A stretch of 64,000 nucleotides of DNA from Roseateles violae (GCF_030410485.1 NZ_JAUHHC010000003.1:186001-250000), one strand, 5' to 3'; counted from the first letter of the stretch, positions 47,955 through 55,658 are shown. Notes: generated by a model not told the origin, from the letters alone. Translations and numbers: made by a program.

Positions 47955-48223
47955 GGAGGTCTCCTTTGCTTTGCTCTTATCCCCCGCGCCATGGCATCAC
48001 GTCATGGCGCAAAGGTCCCGGTACCTGACAGGGAGCGCGTGGAGGGCACGTGGAGGGCTCAGCTGCGTCGCCCGGCTGCTCCGTTGCTGCAGCGCTGGCG
48101 GACACATGGGCGACAGTCGGGTCGCGCGTATCCTCAGCGCGCAAGAATAATGGGAATTCCCCGCGCTGCAAACGCCGAATTGCCGCAGACTTGGGGGGTC
48201 AGGTCGTCTGCGGAGGTGATGCG

Positions 48224-48901
48224 GTGAAGCGATCGAGCCTTGTTTCCTGTCTGGCCCCAACCGTGGCGTTGGCCTTGCTGCTGAGCGGCGCCCCCGCCGG
48301 CGGCCAGCGCGAGACCGACACCAGCGCCAATGCGCAATTGCTGATCGCCGCGCGCCAGGGCGATGTGCCGGCCGTCAAGCGCGCGCTGGCCCAGGGTGCC
48401 GCGCCCAATGCGCGCAACCGGCTGGGCAAGACCGCGCTGCTGATCGCCGCCGAGCGCGGCCAGACCGAGCTCGGCACGGTGATGCTCGATGCCGGCAGCG
48501 ATGTGCAGCTGGCCGCCTTGAACCGGGTCACGCCATTGATGGCTGCCTGCCACTCGGGCGACATTGTGTTGGTGCGCCGCCTGCTCGACGCCGGCGCAAG
48601 AATCGACGCCACCGACCAGGTCGACAAGACGGCCATGGTCTATGCCGCCGGCCAGGGGCATGCCGAGATCGTCGCGCTGCTGCTGGCGCGCGGCGTTGCG
48701 CTCGACGCCGGCTACGACCATCGTCTGACGGCGCTGATGTGGGCCGCCGGCCAGGGCCATGCGCCGGTCGTGCGCCTGCTGCTCGATAAGGGTGCCGACC
48801 CGGCGCTGCGCGACGACCGCGGTCTGACCGCGCTGGAGATCGCGCGCCAGGCCGGCCAGGCCGAGACGGTCGCCCTGCTGTCGGCGGCCGGCGCGCGCTG
48901 A
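48224..48901 (+). CDS. Secreted ankyrin-repeat protein
   Basis: 225 residues from the GTG at 48224, chosen because a near-perfect ribosome site GGAGGTGAT ends 3 bases upstream and a signal peptide follows (VSCLAPTVALALLLSGAPAGG). The frame is open upstream to 48050 without a site. About five ankyrin repeats cover residues ~40-220 (NAQLLIAARQGDVPAVKRAL, KTALLIAAERGQTELG, TPLMAACHSGDIVLVRRLL, TAMVYAAGQGHAEIVALLL, TALMWAAGQGHAPVVRLLL). It is a periplasmic protein-binding scaffold without an enzyme domain. It is divergent from the PQQ dehydrogenase gene across 269 bases. Confidence 0.88.
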   Translation: MKRSSLVSCLAPTVALALLLSGAPAGGQRETDTSANAQLLIAARQGDVPAVKRALAQGAAPNARNRLGKTALLIAAERGQTELGTVMLDAGSDVQLAALNRVTPLMAACHSGDIVLVRRLLDAGARIDATDQVDKTAMVYAAGQGHAEIVALLLARGVALDAGYDHRLTALMWAAGQGHAPVVRLLLDKGADPALRDDRGLTALEIARQAGQAETVALLSAAGAR

Positions 48902-48911
48902 AGGGCCCCGC

Positions 48912-49817
48912 TCAGCGGGCCAGCAGAAAAGGCAGCGCCTGGTCCAGCAGCGCCTGCGGCGCTTCCTCGGGGATGTAATGGCCGCAGGGCAAGGCCTGGC
49001 CCCGCACATCGTCGGCGACGCGTCGCCATTCGGCCAGCGGATCGAAGCAGCGCTGCACCACGCCCTCAGCCCCCCACAGCGCCATCAGCGGCATCGCGAG
49101 CCGCCGGCCCGCCTCGCGGTCGGCGAGGTCATGCGCCAGATCGATGTCGGCGGCCGCCCGGTAGTCCTCGCAGACCGCATGCGCGGCGCCGGGCAAGGCG
49201 ATGCAGCGCATGTACTCGGCCAGCGCGGCCGGGTGGAAGGGTGCCAGACCGGCGCCGCGCCGGCCCATCACCTCGCGGACATAGGCGGCCGGGTCGGCCT
49301 CGATCAGCCGCTCGGGCAGCGGGCTGGGCTGGATCAGGAAAAACCAGTGCCAGTAGGCGCGGGCGAAGGCCTCGCCGGTCTGCTCGTACATCGCCAAGGT
49401 CGGCGCGATGTCCAGCAGCACCAGGCGTTCGACCGCGTCCGCATGATCGGCCGCCAACCGGTGCGCGACCCGCGCGCCGCGGTCGTGGGCCAGCACGGCA
49501 AAGCGCCGGTGGCCCAGCGCGGCCATCACGCGGCGCATGTCCTCGGCCATCACCCGCTTGCTGTAGTTGCCGTGATCGGCCGTGCCGGCCGGCTTGGACG
49601 ACTCGCCATAGCCGCGCAGATCGCCGAGCACCAGGCTGAAATGCGCGGCCAGCGCCGGCGCGACCTTGTGCCAGATGGCCGAGCTCTGCGGATGGCCGTG
49701 CAGCAGCAGCAACGGCGGGCCGGAGCCGCCGAGACGGGCGTGGATCTCGATCCCGTCGCCGACTTCCAGGCGGCGCGAGGTGAAGCTCGGGAACAGTTCG
49801 GCGGCGGCGCTATCCAT
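48912..49817 (-). CDS. Alpha/beta hydrolase, fluoroacetate dehalogenase-like
   Basis: 301 residues, no signal peptide. LLLLHGHPQSSAIWHKVAP gives the oxyanion region. The nucleophile is Asp112 in AHDRGARVAHRLA with Arg113 and Arg116; Asp136 (LLDIAPT) and His280 (CGHYIPEEAP) complete the triad. His157 and Trp158 (YWHWFFL) and Tyr219 (EDYR) match the fluoride-stabilising trio of characterised fluoroacetate dehalogenases (as I recall, Asp110, Arg111, Arg114, His155, Trp156, Tyr219 and His280 in the RPA1163 enzyme). An Asp nucleophile excludes ordinary esterases. It lies between the ankyrin gene (convergent, 10-base gap) and bfd. Confidence 0.85.
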   Translation of the reverse strand: MDSAAAELFPSFTSRRLEVGDGIEIHARLGGSGPPLLLLHGHPQSSAIWHKVAPALAAHFSLVLGDLRGYGESSKPAGTADHGNYSKRVMAEDMRRVMAALGHRRFAVLAHDRGARVAHRLAADHADAVERLVLLDIAPTLAMYEQTGEAFARAYWHWFFLIQPSPLPERLIEADPAAYVREVMGRRGAGLAPFHPAALAEYMRCIALPGAAHAVCEDYRAAADIDLAHDLADREAGRRLAMPLMALWGAEGVVQRCFDPLAEWRRVADDVRGQALPCGHYIPEEAPQALLDQALPFLLAR

Positions 49818-49850
49818 GCGGCCAGCATAGCCGGCCGGGGCAGCGCCGGA

Positions 49851-50090
49851 TCAGGCGCGCACCAGTTCGACGGTCGGATAGCCGCTGCCGGCCGTGCCGA
49901 TATGGCACAGGCCCGGGCAGCCGCTCTTGGCCACGGCCGCGTCAAAGACCTCGCGGGCGCAGTCGTGGCAGCAGCCGCAGGCGGAGGCGACCCGGGTTTC
50001 GTCCTGCAGCACCTCGAAATTGCGCACGCCCGCATCGACGCTGCGGCGGATGTCGCGGTCGGAAACACGGTGGCAAAGGCAGACGATCAT
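49851..50090 (-). CDS. bfd: Bacterioferritin-associated ferredoxin
   Basis: 79 residues. The [2Fe-2S] ligand set is present: CLC near residue 4 (MIVCLCHRVSDRDI) and CGCCHDC near residue 38, in the Bfd BFD-domain pattern Cys-x-Cys ... Cys-x2-Cys. Bfd reduces the ferric core of bacterioferritin to release iron. bfr lies upstream on the same strand, but a terminator and a Fur-type site between them show separate transcription. The extra Cys in the C-terminal SGCPGLCH tail is unusual for the short E. coli form. Confidence 0.9.
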   Translation of the reverse strand: MIVCLCHRVSDRDIRRSVDAGVRNFEVLQDETRVASACGCCHDCAREVFDAAVAKSGCPGLCHIGTAGSGYPTVELVRA

Positions 50091-50142
50091 GGCTCGCGAA
50101 GGGGCTGGCGCTCAGATTGAGCAGGACCAACTCTAACGCAAA

Positions 50143-50157
50143 TGCGAACTCTTCTCA
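50143..50157 (-). promoter_or_regulatory. Putative Fur operator upstream of bfd
   Basis: TGCGAAC-T-CTTCTCA is a 7-1-7 imperfect palindrome with 5 of 7 paired positions, of the ATGCGAA...TTCTCAT type. It lies about 55 bases upstream of the bfd ATG. Low-iron induction of bfd by Fur is the usual logic. Confidence 0.6.
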
Positions 50158-50181
50158 ATCAAATTCGCAACAAACCCGTGC

Positions 50182-50220
50182 AAAAAGTCGGGCCTCCCCG
50201 GCCAAGACCCGGGAGGCCCG
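50182..50220 (-). terminator. Rho-independent terminator of bfr
   Basis: On the minus strand CGGGCCTCCC (50220-50211) pairs perfectly with GGGAGGCCCG (50198-50189), and ACTTTTTG follows (50188-50181). It lies 28 bases after the bfr stop. Confidence 0.85.
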
Positions 50221-50247
50221 CATCGGATGAGGCGAAGAAGCGGCCGC

Positions 50248-50727
50248 TCAGGACTCGGCGCCACCCATCTGGCTCTGCAGCCAGTTCTGCTCGCCGATCT
50301 GGGCGACCAGGGCGATCTGGGTTTCCAGGTGGTCGATATGCTCCTCGGTGTCCTTCAGGATCTCCTCAAGCACCTCGCGCGAGACATAGTCGCGCACCGC
50401 CTCGCAATGGGCGATCGCGTCTTTCAGCAGCGGGTGCGAGCCCATCTCGATCTTCAAATCGCAGTCGAGGATCTCGACGGCGCTCTCGCCGATATAGAGC
50501 TTGCCCAGGTCCTGCAGATTTGGCAGGCCCTCCAGCACCAGGATGCGGTCGATCAGCTTGTCCGCATGCTTCATCTCCTCGATCGACTCCTGGTACTCGT
50601 GCTTGGCCAGGCGCTCGAAGCCCCAGTTCTTCAGCATCCGGCAATGCAGGAAGTACTGGTTGATCGCGGTCAGCTCGTTCTTCAGCTGCGCATTCAGGAA
50701 TTCCAGGACCTTGGCGTCGCCCTTCAT
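50248..50727 (-). CDS. bfr: Bacterioferritin
   Basis: 159 residues from the ATG at 50727, with a GGAGAG site upstream. Ferroxidase ligands Glu18 ([12 protein letters not shown]), Glu51 and His54 (EEMKHADK), and later the Glu/His pair in [10 protein letters not shown], are intact. The haem-binding Met52 is present, so this is a true haem-containing Bfr and not a plain ferritin. It stores iron as a 24-mer in the cytoplasm. The gene is divergent from hemP across a 196-base region with a Fur-type operator and ends at its own terminator before bfd. Confidence 0.96.
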   Translation of the reverse strand: MKGDAKVLEFLNAQLKNELTAINQYFLHCRMLKNWGFERLAKHEYQESIEEMKHADKLIDRILVLEGLPNLQDLGKLYIGESAVEILDCDLKIEMGSHPLLKDAIAHCEAVRDYVSREVLEEILKDTEEHIDHLETQIALVAQIGEQNWLQSQMGGAES

Positions 50728-50887
50728 TGTTCTCTCCTCGTTGTGGACTACCGCGCATTGTGCGTGCTCGGCCCGCCGCAGCCCAGCAAAACCCGCGCGC
50801 CGGCGCTCTGCATACGAAGCGTTCTCAGGCTCAATTCCACCGGCCCGGTCGCCGCCGACGCCCTCTCTCAAGTTTCTCAAGTTTTCA

Positions 50888-50917
50888 TTGCAATTGCGAA
50901 TGGTTCGCATTTAATAT
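50888..50917 (+). promoter_or_regulatory. hemP promoter with embedded Fur operator
   Basis: -35 TTGCAA (50888-50893), 18-base spacer, -10 TAATAT (50912-50917). The spacer contains TGCGAAT-G-GTTCGCA (50895-50909), a 7-1-7 palindrome with 6 of 7 pairs, so a bound Fur dimer would cover the promoter. The hemP ATG is only 6 bases beyond the -10 box, which suggests a leaderless or near-leaderless mRNA. Confidence 0.75.
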
Positions 50918-50923
50918 AACACC

Positions 50924-51148
50924 ATGCCAACAGCAAGTCCCTCACCCGCCGGTCCACCGTCCGGCCGCCCCGAGACGGTCGATGAACCCTTGCCGGCCGC
51001 GAGCCCGCCGGCGATCGCCGGGCGCAAGCGCTTGAACAGCCTGACGCTGTTCGGCAACGAGCGCGAGATCGAGATCGAGATCGAGCATTCCGGCCAGCTC
51101 TATCGCTTGCGCCTGACTTCGCTGGGCAAGCTGATCCTGACCAAGTAG
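50924..51148 (+). CDS. hemP: Hemin uptake protein HemP
   Basis: 74 residues. The C-terminal half carries the HemP signature: RLNSLTLFGNEREIEIEIEH, then GQLYRLRLTSLGKLILTK. The N-terminal ~32 residues are Pro/Ala-rich and variable in the family. HemP is a small cytoplasmic protein needed for expression of haem-uptake genes in Burkholderia-type bacteria. It is normally followed by a TonB-dependent haem receptor gene (hemR/bhuR); here only a short remnant follows. The ATG at 50924 is the only good start. Confidence 0.93.
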   Translation: MPTASPSPAGPPSGRPETVDEPLPAASPPAIAGRKRLNSLTLFGNEREIEIEIEHSGQLYRLRLTSLGKLILTK

Positions 51149-51233
51149 GCATTCCGGCCATCGATTTTTTCTTCCTCCACCGCACCAGCCAGCGCCCGCC
51201 AGCCCGTGCCAGTTCCAGCAGGACTCACGAGCC

Positions 51234-51354
51234 ATGCCGCACAAGACCAGGCCTGTCGCGCTGGGCGTCACCGCCCTTCTCTACGCCCTCTCCAATACGC
51301 CGGCCCGCCGGGCAAGCCCTGGCCAGCTGGGTCGAATACCCGCTGCGCTACTGA
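51234..51354 (+). pseudogene. Possible remnant of a TonB-dependent haem receptor gene
   Basis: An ATG at 51234 opens a signal-peptide-like stretch (MPHKTRPVALGVTALLYALS, then Asn-Thr-Pro-Ala). After a +1 shift, the frame ending at the TGA 51352-51354 reads GQALASWVEYPLRY and stop, like the last beta-strand of an outer-membrane receptor. Its place right after hemP, where hemR is expected, suggests that about 2 kb of receptor gene was deleted, leaving its two ends. Both ends are short, so this remains a hypothesis. Confidence 0.4.
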
Positions 51355-51408
51355 GCGCCGTGGCGCGCTGTTGATGGGTCAATGAATGGAATGTCGGAGG
51401 TCGATTCG

Positions 51409-51729
51409 ATGTGCAGCAAGCCGAATGTGTTTTCCGTTCTGCAGGCCGAGCAGCCGCCCGCGGCGCCGGTGGCCGTGCCCGGCGGCTCGCGCCGGCGCAT
51501 CAGCAAGCTGCTGGGCGGCAATGCGATCGCCAGCGACTACGAGCTGCACTGCGGCGTGATCAATGACTGCGGCCAGCACGCCGGTCGCCGAGGGTCTGCA
51601 GCGCGAGCTCGACCAGCGCGCGTGTACCTCGAATCGCCAACTGCCAGCGGTCTTCGGCGTGCCCTAGCATCGCTGGGCAGCGCCGGCCAAGCGGAAGCGC
51701 CGGCGTCTCAGGCCGGCCGTGATCGCTGA
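51409..51729 (+). CDS. Hypothetical small protein
   Basis: 106 residues from the ATG at 51409, with GGAGG 8 bases upstream (51396-51400). The first ~58 residues look protein-like (CSKPNVFSVLQAEQ, RRRISKLLGGNAIASDYELH) and contain three Cys. The second half is Arg/Ala/Ser-rich, as in random high-GC sequence, so the true gene may be frameshifted or truncated near 51580. I do not recognise a family. It lies between the receptor remnant and a terminator of the opposite strand. Confidence 0.35.
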   Translation: MCSKPNVFSVLQAEQPPAAPVAVPGGSRRRISKLLGGNAIASDYELHCGVINDCGQHAGRRGSAARARPARVYLESPTASGLRRALASLGSAGQAEAPASQAGRDR

Positions 51730-51740
51730 GCCCATCAAGC

Positions 51741-51764
51741 AAAAGGCCGGCGCAAGCGCCGGCC
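51741..51764 (-). terminator. Rho-independent terminator of the cysteine-rich peptide operon
   Basis: On the minus strand, GGCCGGCGC and GCGCCGGCC (51764-51745) form a near-continuous GC stem with a tight CTTG-type turn, then TTTT (51744-51741). It lies 22 bases beyond the stop of the 42-residue peptide gene. Confidence 0.8.
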
Positions 51765-51786
51765 CACGGTTCAGCTCAGGCCGCTC

Positions 51787-51915
51787 TTAGAAGCAGCACA
51801 GCAGCTGCTCGAGGCAGCAGGCGATGTCGCCACAGCAGGCCTGAGCGGCCAGCACCGCGGCGGAGCCGCCGAGCAGGGCCAACGCGGCGCCCAATTTGAT
51901 CAGTCTGGATTTCAT
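51787..51915 (-). CDS. Tiny cysteine-rich secreted peptide
   Basis: 42 residues from the ATG at 51915, with an AAGGAAAGG site upstream. A signal peptide covers residues 1-24 (LIKLGAALALLGGSAAVLAA). The mature remainder is about 18 residues, QACCGDIACCLEQLLCCF, with three Cys-Cys pairs. Six cysteines in 18 residues suggest metal binding or a compact disulfide knot. It is followed by a proper terminator and preceded 46 bases upstream by another Cys-rich secreted protein gene, so the two form an operon. No known family recognised. Confidence 0.65.
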   Translation of the reverse strand: MKSRLIKLGAALALLGGSAAVLAAQACCGDIACCLEQLLCCF

Positions 51916-51961
51916 GAAAACCTTTCCTTGTTGATGGAGGGTCGTGCGGACGGCCCTCCAT

Positions 51962-52243
51962 CTAATCCGGCGGGTTCCAGGGTTCACGCAGGGGGCCGAC
52001 CCGCAGCCGTTTGCCGGACAGGCTCGGCTCGGCTTGCGCCGGCGAAGGGATCACGATCGAAGGCGACGCCGGGATCACCTGCGGCAGCACGCAGACCTCG
52101 CAGGCGAGGTTGGCGCATTGCATCAAGCCTTCGCAGCCCTGCAGGCAGCAGTCGCTGTAGCGCGCCGAAGTCGCGGCCATGGACTGCCCGACGAACATCA
52201 GGCAGCCGAGGAGCACGGCGATCAGGGCGAGCAGCTTGCGCAT
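51962..52243 (-). CDS. Small cysteine-rich secreted protein
   Basis: 93 residues. A signal peptide covers residues 1-23 (LLALIAVLLGCLMFVGQSMA). A cysteine cluster CCLQGCEGLMQCANLACEVC (near residues 32-51) holds six Cys, then a Pro/Ser-rich tail follows. The spacing (CC, C, C, C-x2-C) suits metal binding or disulfides. The upstream part resembles small periplasmic metal-resistance proteins in shape only; I assign no family. It is the first gene of a two-gene unit with the 42-residue peptide. Confidence 0.65.
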   Translation of the reverse strand: MRKLLALIAVLLGCLMFVGQSMAATSARYSDCCLQGCEGLMQCANLACEVCVLPQVIPASPSIVIPSPAQAEPSLSGKRLRVGPLREPWNPPD

Positions 52244-52285
52244 GCCTCAATGGTACGACGGCCGCACCCGCCCTGCTCGCGTCGG

Positions 52286-54016
52286 CTAGGGCTGGACCGA
52301 CAGCGCCGCGTCCGTCAGAGACGCGTCGAAGATCAGCCTCGACGGCCAGGTCGGCCAGTCGAGCCCCAAGGCCGCAGGGGCGTTCGGGTCGCCGCTGCGG
52401 GCAAAGGCGGCCAGGCTGGCCATCATCGCGCGCGACAGCGCCAGCCGGCCCGGCTGGTTGGCGCTGCTGTTGGCGATATGCGCGAACAGCGAGGGGCCGA
52501 AATTGCCGAACAGGAAGGGCAGATCGAAGGCGTGGGCCGCGCCGTAGATGTCGTTGAAGGGCGCGGGCTCGAGGTCCCAGTCGAAGCGGTAGTACCAGAC
52601 CTCGTTCTGCTGCGACTTCAGCGTCGCCAGCACATTGTCGGCGGAGGCCTGCAGGAAGAGCACATCCAGCAGCTCGGTGCGGGCGGTGAAGCCGCTGCCA
52701 GGCGTGCCGACCGGCAGGTAGGCCGCCGGTATCCACTGCTCGATGGCGATCTGCGCCGGTGCATCGGGCTGATAGGCGAACTGGATGTCGAACAGCTGCT
52801 TGTCGTTGACCAGGCGCCCACTGGGGCCGCCCAGCAGGGTCAGAAAGGTCGGGAACAGCTTGCCCTCGTCACGCGTGTTGCCGGCCATCACCGGCACGCG
52901 CAGATACTGCCCGGCGGCGATCGAAGCGATGGGATTCAAGGGCAGCATCGTGCCGTCCGGGATCGGCCCCGAACCGGCCAGACCCACGGCTGCCAGCTTG
53001 CTCAGCAGGGTGAAGAGCAGGCTGGCCGGCGACTTGGACCGCAGATAGCTCGCCACCTGCTCGGGCGTGTGGCTAGCGACCCAGGCAGCGGCTTCCGGCA
53101 GGCCGGCCGCCAGGCCGTCGGCCACCAGCGATTCCTGCAGCAGCCGGTTGCCCTGGTTCAGGTAGACGCTGGCCGGATTGAGCGTCGGCAGGCGGCCGGG
53201 CGGCAGGTTGGCGCTCAGCGAGATGCCGCCGCTCAGCGGCACCGCGCGATGGAAGAGCTGCGGTCGCGCCTGAACGGTCACCGGCGTCGTCAGCAAGGCG
53301 TAGACATTGATGGCCCCGGCCGACTGGCCCATCAGGGTGACATTGGTCGGATTGCCGCCGAACTTGGCGATGTCGTGCCGGATGAATTGCAGCGCCTTGA
53401 CGATGTCGAGCAGCGCGAAATTGCCCGAATCCTCGAGCGGATCGCTGCCGCTCTTCAGCTGCGGCAGGTTCAGGAAGCCGAAGATGCCCAGGCGGTAGTT
53501 GACGCTGACGACCACCGCATTGGCGCTCTTCGCCAGGGCAGCGCCGTCGTAGACCGGGTCGGCGGTATAGCCCGAGACATTGCTGCCGCCATGCACGAAC
53601 ACGATCACCGGCAGATTGCCGCGGCGGTCCGCCGGGCGCCAGATGTTCAGGTAGAGGCAGTCCTCGCTGCCGACCGCCTGGCCCAGCGTCGTGCCTATCG
53701 TCGGGTCGTAGCGGTTGTTGGCGCCGGGCCCGTAGATGCGCCCGTACTGGACGCAGGCCGGGCCGAACTGCTGGGTGGGCCGGGCCGTCTTCCAGCCCTC
53801 GGGGTCGACCGGTGCTCGCCAGCGCAGCGCACCGACCGGCGGCTTGGCAAAGGGCACGCCCTTCCAGGCATAGGTGCCGCTGGCGGCGGAATCGTCGATA
53901 CCGACGATCTTGCCAAAGCGCGTGACGCGTTCAACACTGTCCGAGGGGGCCTGCGCAAAGGACATGGCATGTCCCAGCAAGGCCAGACAGGCGAGAAGTG
54001 ACTTCATGCTCGGCAT
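52286..54016 (-). CDS. Secreted type-B carboxylesterase (para-nitrobenzyl esterase family)
   Basis: 576 residues from the ATG at 54016, with AGGAG 8 bases upstream. The signal peptide ends GHAMSFAQ (residue 22). Motifs are GTYAWKGVPFAKPPVG, SEDCLYLNIWRP, FVHGGSNVSGY (oxyanion hole) and NVTLMGQSAGAINVYALL (nucleophile Ser in G-Q-S-A-G). The oxyanion motif has GGSNVSG where GGxFxxG is common, a small departure. It hydrolyses carboxyl esters in the periplasm or outside. It is monocistronic, between the Cys-rich peptides and the YddG-like gene. Confidence 0.92.
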   Translation of the reverse strand: MPSMKSLLACLALLGHAMSFAQAPSDSVERVTRFGKIVGIDDSAASGTYAWKGVPFAKPPVGALRWRAPVDPEGWKTARPTQQFGPACVQYGRIYGPGANNRYDPTIGTTLGQAVGSEDCLYLNIWRPADRRGNLPVIVFVHGGSNVSGYTADPVYDGAALAKSANAVVVSVNYRLGIFGFLNLPQLKSGSDPLEDSGNFALLDIVKALQFIRHDIAKFGGNPTNVTLMGQSAGAINVYALLTTPVTVQARPQLFHRAVPLSGGISLSANLPPGRLPTLNPASVYLNQGNRLLQESLVADGLAAGLPEAAAWVASHTPEQVASYLRSKSPASLLFTLLSKLAAVGLAGSGPIPDGTMLPLNPIASIAAGQYLRVPVMAGNTRDEGKLFPTFLTLLGGPSGRLVNDKQLFDIQFAYQPDAPAQIAIEQWIPAAYLPVGTPGSGFTARTELLDVLFLQASADNVLATLKSQQNEVWYYRFDWDLEPAPFNDIYGAAHAFDLPFLFGNFGPSLFAHIANSSANQPGRLALSRAMMASLAAFARSGDPNAPAALGLDWPTWPSRLIFDASLTDAALSVQP

Positions 54017-54145
54017 CGGTCGTCTCCTGTGATTGGTCGTAGCGACCGTACGGCCGCTCGATGCAAGCGAGAACAGGGCTAACCCTAAAGTTCAGCATCG
54101 ACGGCTAGGGGTTGCGAACGATGCAGTTCGCCAGGCCGCCATTCC

Positions 54146-55045
54146 TCAGGCCGCCGCGCCGCCACGCCGTCTTGCGCCCAGGGCCGCCAGCAGCGAACCC
54201 AGGGCCACCGTGGCCGCCCCGATCCAGAACATGCCGGTCAGCGGCGTGCTGAGCAGGATGGAGGCGAACAGCGCCGACAGCAGCGGCGTGCCGTTGGCGG
54301 CCAGGCCCAGCAGATGGATATTGCCGTGCAGCACGCCGGTGTTCCACAGGCTGTAGGCCAGCGTGACGGCCGCGCCGGCCAGGCCGACCTGAACGACCAC
54401 GCGGGCGGACCAGTCCATGGGCGGCGGGCTGGCCTGTAGCAGATGAATGATCCAGAAGGCGACGGCGCTCAGCGGCATGAAGAACCAGAGCCCGTTCCTG
54501 CCCTGGGCCAGATGCTTGGTGGCGGTGCTGTACAGCGCCCAGACGATCGCGCCGGCGAGCGCCAGGCCGTAGCACAGCGGGTTGTCGGCGGCGTTCAGGA
54601 AAAAGCGCGTCGGCGACATTCCCTCGGGCGGCGAGGAGGCGGCGATGACGCCGGCGAAGGCCAGCGCCAGGCCGCCCAGCATGGGCGCGTTCAGGCGCTG
54701 GCGGCCGGCCAGCGCCGAGCACAGCACGGTCAGGCTGGGCCATAGATAGTTGACCATGCCGATCTCGATCGCCTGGCCGCGGTCGCGCGCCAGGCCCAGG
54801 GCCAGCACGAAGCAGAGCTCGTAGGCGACGAACAAGGTCGCGCCGACGATCAGGTACGGGCGCGGCAGCTCGCGCAGCGGGCGGCGCCGCGGCCACAGCA
54901 GCAGGGCCGACAGGCTGAACAGCAGCGCCGGCGCGCCGGTCGGGCCCAGGAACTCGATCGTGCTGCGCGTGACGCCGACCGAGGTGCTCCAGAACAGGAT
55001 GGCAAGCAGGCCCAGCAGGGTGGCGCCGCGCGAGGAGGGATTCAA
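54146..55045 (-). CDS. DMT-family exporter, YddG-like
   Basis: 299 residues with ten predicted spans. The opening GATLLGLLAILFWSTSVGVTRS and the conserved ALLFSLSALLLW, MVNYLWPSLTVL and AYSLWNTGVLHGNIHLL segments match YddG-type aromatic amino acid exporters of the EamA superfamily. The start seems to be a TTG at 55045, since no ATG lies near the conserved N-terminus. It begins 7 bases after the VOC gene's stop, so the two form one unit. The substrate is inferred. Confidence 0.85.
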   Translation of the reverse strand: MNPSSRGATLLGLLAILFWSTSVGVTRSTIEFLGPTGAPALLFSLSALLLWPRRRPLRELPRPYLIVGATLFVAYELCFVLALGLARDRGQAIEIGMVNYLWPSLTVLCSALAGRQRLNAPMLGGLALAFAGVIAASSPPEGMSPTRFFLNAADNPLCYGLALAGAIVWALYSTATKHLAQGRNGLWFFMPLSAVAFWIIHLLQASPPPMDWSARVVVQVGLAGAAVTLAYSLWNTGVLHGNIHLLGLAANGTPLLSALFASILLSTPLTGMFWIGAATVALGSLLAALGARRRGGAAA

Positions 55046-55052
55046 GCCGGCG

Positions 55053-55532
55053 CTATCCCCGCCGGGCCGCCTCGATCGCCGCGATGTCGATCTTGCCCAT
55101 CTGCATCATCGCCTCGAAGGCGCGCTTGGCGGCGGCCGGATCGGGATCGGTGATGGCGGCCGTCAGCGCGCGCGGCGTGATCTGCCAGGACAGGCCCCAT
55201 TTGTCCTTGCACCAGCCGCAGGCGCTGGCTTGGCCGCCGTTGCCAACGATCGCGTCCCACAGCCGGTCGGTCTCGGCCTGGTCCTCGGTCGCGATCTGGA
55301 AGGAGAAGGCCTCGCTGTGCTTGAAGGCGGGCCCGCCGTTCAGGCCCAGGCAGGGAATGCCGGCGACGGTGAACTCGACCGTCAGCACATCGCCCTGCTT
55401 GCCGGATGGATAGTCGCCGGGCGCGCGATGGACGGCGCCGACCGCGCTGTCCGGGAAGGTCTGGGCATAGAACTGGGCGGCGTCCAGCGCCGCGCCGTCG
55501 TACCAGAGACAGATCGTGTTCTTGCTGGTCAC
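55053..55532 (-). CDS. VOC family protein (PhnB/3-demethylubiquinone methyltransferase-like fold)
   Basis: 159 residues. TICLWYDGAALDAAQFYAQ, GDVLTVEFTVAGIPCLGLNGGP (in part), AFSFQIATEDQAETDRLWD and CGWCKDKWGLSWQITPRAL are the 3-dmu-9_3-mt motif set. FKHSEAFSFQ holds the metal-site residues in some relatives. Such glyoxalase-fold proteins are common, and their substrates are rarely known. It is the first gene of a two-gene unit with the YddG-like exporter. It is divergent from frdA across 243 bases. Confidence 0.88.
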   Translation of the reverse strand: MTSKNTICLWYDGAALDAAQFYAQTFPDSAVGAVHRAPGDYPSGKQGDVLTVEFTVAGIPCLGLNGGPAFKHSEAFSFQIATEDQAETDRLWDAIVGNGGQASACGWCKDKWGLSWQITPRALTAAITDPDPAAAKRAFEAMMQMGKIDIAAIEAARRG

Positions 55533-55658
55533 TGCCGTTCTCCTTTAGCAATGGGTGTGAAGCGCAGCGACGAGGCTGCTGCGACAGCACCGGCAATTGT
55601 CACTCCCGGGACCGACCCGACGCATCCGACCCGAAGTCCGGCGGCACCCGCGCCGGGA

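Noticed and set aside
51560-51742. Minus-strand 60-codon frame near the Cys-rich operon
   Set aside because: It would end inside the opposite hypothetical gene, crosses the terminator region, and shows no motif.
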